Positions 53,884 to 54,857 of a stretch of 54,857 nucleotides of DNA are shown in pieces. Source of the stretch: CAYVGO01 sp964450725 (GTDB taxonomy: Bacteria; Bacteroidota; Bacteroidia; Bacteroidales; UBA932); assembly GCA_964450725.1 (NCBI GenBank), contig CAYVGO010000009.1:1-54857 (forward strand). Direction: 5' to 3'. The position numbers and the translations under genes are program-made. Every line of letters begins with the position of its first letter. The stretch's first letter is position 1. The notes below the pieces were generated by a model. It saw only the letters and a program-made list of their open reading frames with translations, had not been told where the DNA came from and made no database searches.

Positions 53884-54327
53884 ATGAATACAATTATTCA
53901 AAAGCAAGAAAAAATAGTAGAAGAGTTTTCCTTATTTACTGAATGGCTTGATAAGTATGCCCTACTGATTGAAAAAGGAAAAAACTTATCACCAATTCAA
54001 GAAAGTAATAAAACGAAAAACAATTTGATTGAAGGTTGTCAAAGCAGAGTTTGGATTGCGGCAGATTATCAAAATGGAAAAATATTTTTTTCTGCCGATA
54101 GCGATGCTGTAATTACTAAAGGGATTATTGCTTTATTGTTAGAAGTATTTTCGGGAGAAACTCCGGAAGATATTATGAATGCTGATTTGACATTCATCAA
54201 AGACATAGGACTTCAAGAAAATCTCTCTCCTACCCGATCCAATGGTCTGTTATCCATGATAAAGCAAATTAAGGCTTACGCCATTGCCTATCAACTCAAA
54301 GATAAGCGTTCTTTAAGTCAAGAATAG
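53884..54327 (+). CDS. sufE: Cysteine desulfuration protein SufE
   Basis: A 147-residue partner of the cysteine desulfurase SufS. It takes persulfide sulfur on its conserved Cys (C52 in EGCQSRVW) and passes it on for Fe-S cluster assembly. The family blocks FTEWLDKYALLIE and SFGL-like ENLSPTRSNGL are present. sufBCDS are not in the window. The gene sits just after a strong terminator, with no visible TAnnTTTG of its own, so it depends on readthrough or an unrecognised promoter. Confidence 0.93.
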   Translation: MNTIIQKQEKIVEEFSLFTEWLDKYALLIEKGKNLSPIQESNKTKNNLIEGCQSRVWIAADYQNGKIFFSADSDAVITKGIIALLLEVFSGETPEDIMNADLTFIKDIGLQENLSPTRSNGLLSMIKQIKAYAIAYQLKDKRSLSQE

Positions 54328-54857
54328 ACTTAAAAAAACGACTGACAAGTTATAATTTGAAATACACTCAATGCAAACAAGTCGCCGTCTTTTCAAGAGT
54401 TATACTCAGTTCATCATCCTACAGTCTCAGCAAAAAACAGATAATCGGCTCTTTTTATAAAATTATAGGATATAAATTTGACAAAAAGAGCCAGTTAAAC
54501 ATGTTTATACGAATGTTAAACGGTTGGTTTTTGGATAAAAGTCTACATTCGACCTTGAATATAACACTTCCAAAACTGTTGACTTGTTGAACCGTATAGA
54601 TTTTAGTTATAAAAATCCCACAGAAGTTCCATGTGAGGCGAAGGTATATGAAATTCTTTTGCATTAATGTTATATCCGATAATGCCTGGTACTAATTATA
54701 AAAAACACACAGAATGGGCAGCATGAACAAGGATAAAACAAAATCTTTCTGCAAACAATATCGTACCCGCTATTGTTGTAATAACAGATACGATACCTGA
54801 CGTGTAAATTTCCTGTTACTTAGTGCGGATATAGTATTTCAACCCTATATTAAATCC
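54328..54857. other. Terminal intergenic stretch with repeat fragments
   Basis: No supportable gene; short ORFs here lack protein character. It holds TGAAATACACTC at 54358-54369 (the terminus of the 8699 element), then CCGTCTTTTCAAGAG from 54385. Near the right end is GTATTTCAA (about 54832), the inverse of its first nine bases, so a decayed element spanning about 54358-54840 is possible. Confidence 0.4.

Noticed and set aside
54357..54664. Short ORFs of 77 and 69 codons on both strands
   Set aside because: They overlap each other and repeat fragments, show no domain or signal, and have no promoter.
1..54857. tRNA or rRNA genes
   Set aside because: I scanned the intergenic stretches for cloverleaf patterns and rRNA words and found none; short spacers leave little room.

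Overview
The window reads as a chromosomal segment of a low-GC, mostly anaerobic member of the Bacteroidota, probably Bacteroidales or a near relative. The evidence is internal. At least a dozen genes are preceded by the Bacteroidota -7 promoter element TAnnTTTG (for example TACCTTTG or TACTTTTG). The window also has a B-type succinate dehydrogenase/fumarate reductase (C-A-B order), an NfnAB-type transhydrogenase, a DUF5689 lipoprotein, a DUF4469 protein, a PF14905-type outer-membrane barrel protein, a six-domain S1 protein and the tiny bS22-like ribosomal protein. Four runs of exactly 100 N (19720-19819, 23220-23319, 30033-30132, 44958-45057) show a scaffolded draft or metagenome assembly. 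The true gap sizes are unknown.

Layout. 1-2.5 kb: a sirtuin and an LTA-synthase-like membrane phosphotransferase. 2.7-7.3 kb: two tandem paralogous exported proteins of unknown function. 7.3-8.6 kb: a lone MacB-type permease on the minus strand. 8.6-9.6 kb: a repeat-rich spacer holding a 166-bp inverted-repeat element and an ORF remnant invaded by a 23-bp tandem array. 9.6-14.2 kb: leuD, leuB, rsmD, a DUF5689 lipoprotein and an Omp85-family barrel, tightly packed. 14.4-21.9 kb, minus: nhaD, dnaE and parE, with a 41-bp tandem array between dnaE and parE. 22-24 kb: a small lipoprotein gene bracketed by two long imperfect palindromes, an ECF sigma factor and a truncated unknown gene next to a gap. 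24-26.3 kb, minus: nfnB and nfnA. 26.5-31.3 kb: ileS and mutY, separated by a second 41-bp array. 31.4-40.7 kb, minus: rpsA, an outer-membrane protein, mltG, an LptF/G permease, rng, bS22, HU and folP. 40.8-44.3 kb: sdhC, sdhA, sdhB. 44.4-48.6 kb, minus: a lipoprotein, an Fsr-like MFS transporter, a hydroxyacid dehydrogenase and rarA. 49-54.3 kb: a DUF4469 protein, a 23-bp palindromic array, a large outer-membrane barrel protein, a Cys-rich lipoprotein and sufE. 54.3-54.9 kb: no supportable gene.

How it fits together. Most genes are housekeeping: replication (dnaE, parE, rarA), translation (ileS, rpsA, bS22, rsmD), envelope biogenesis (Omp85, LptF/G, mltG), repair (mutY) and Fe-S assembly (sufE). 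Redox genes point to fumarate respiration or succinate oxidation on menaquinone, flavin-based electron bifurcation and Na+/H+ antiport. I see no phage, transposase, CRISPR-Cas, defence, rRNA or tRNA genes.

The unusual content lies between genes. Four tandem arrays (two of 23-bp period, two of 41-bp period) carry inverted symmetry in every unit. There are small inverted-repeat elements sharing the terminus TGAAATACACTC, and a small lipoprotein gene sits between two long palindromes in a cassette-like layout. These and the paralogous 750-residue protein pair are the best candidates for something undescribed.
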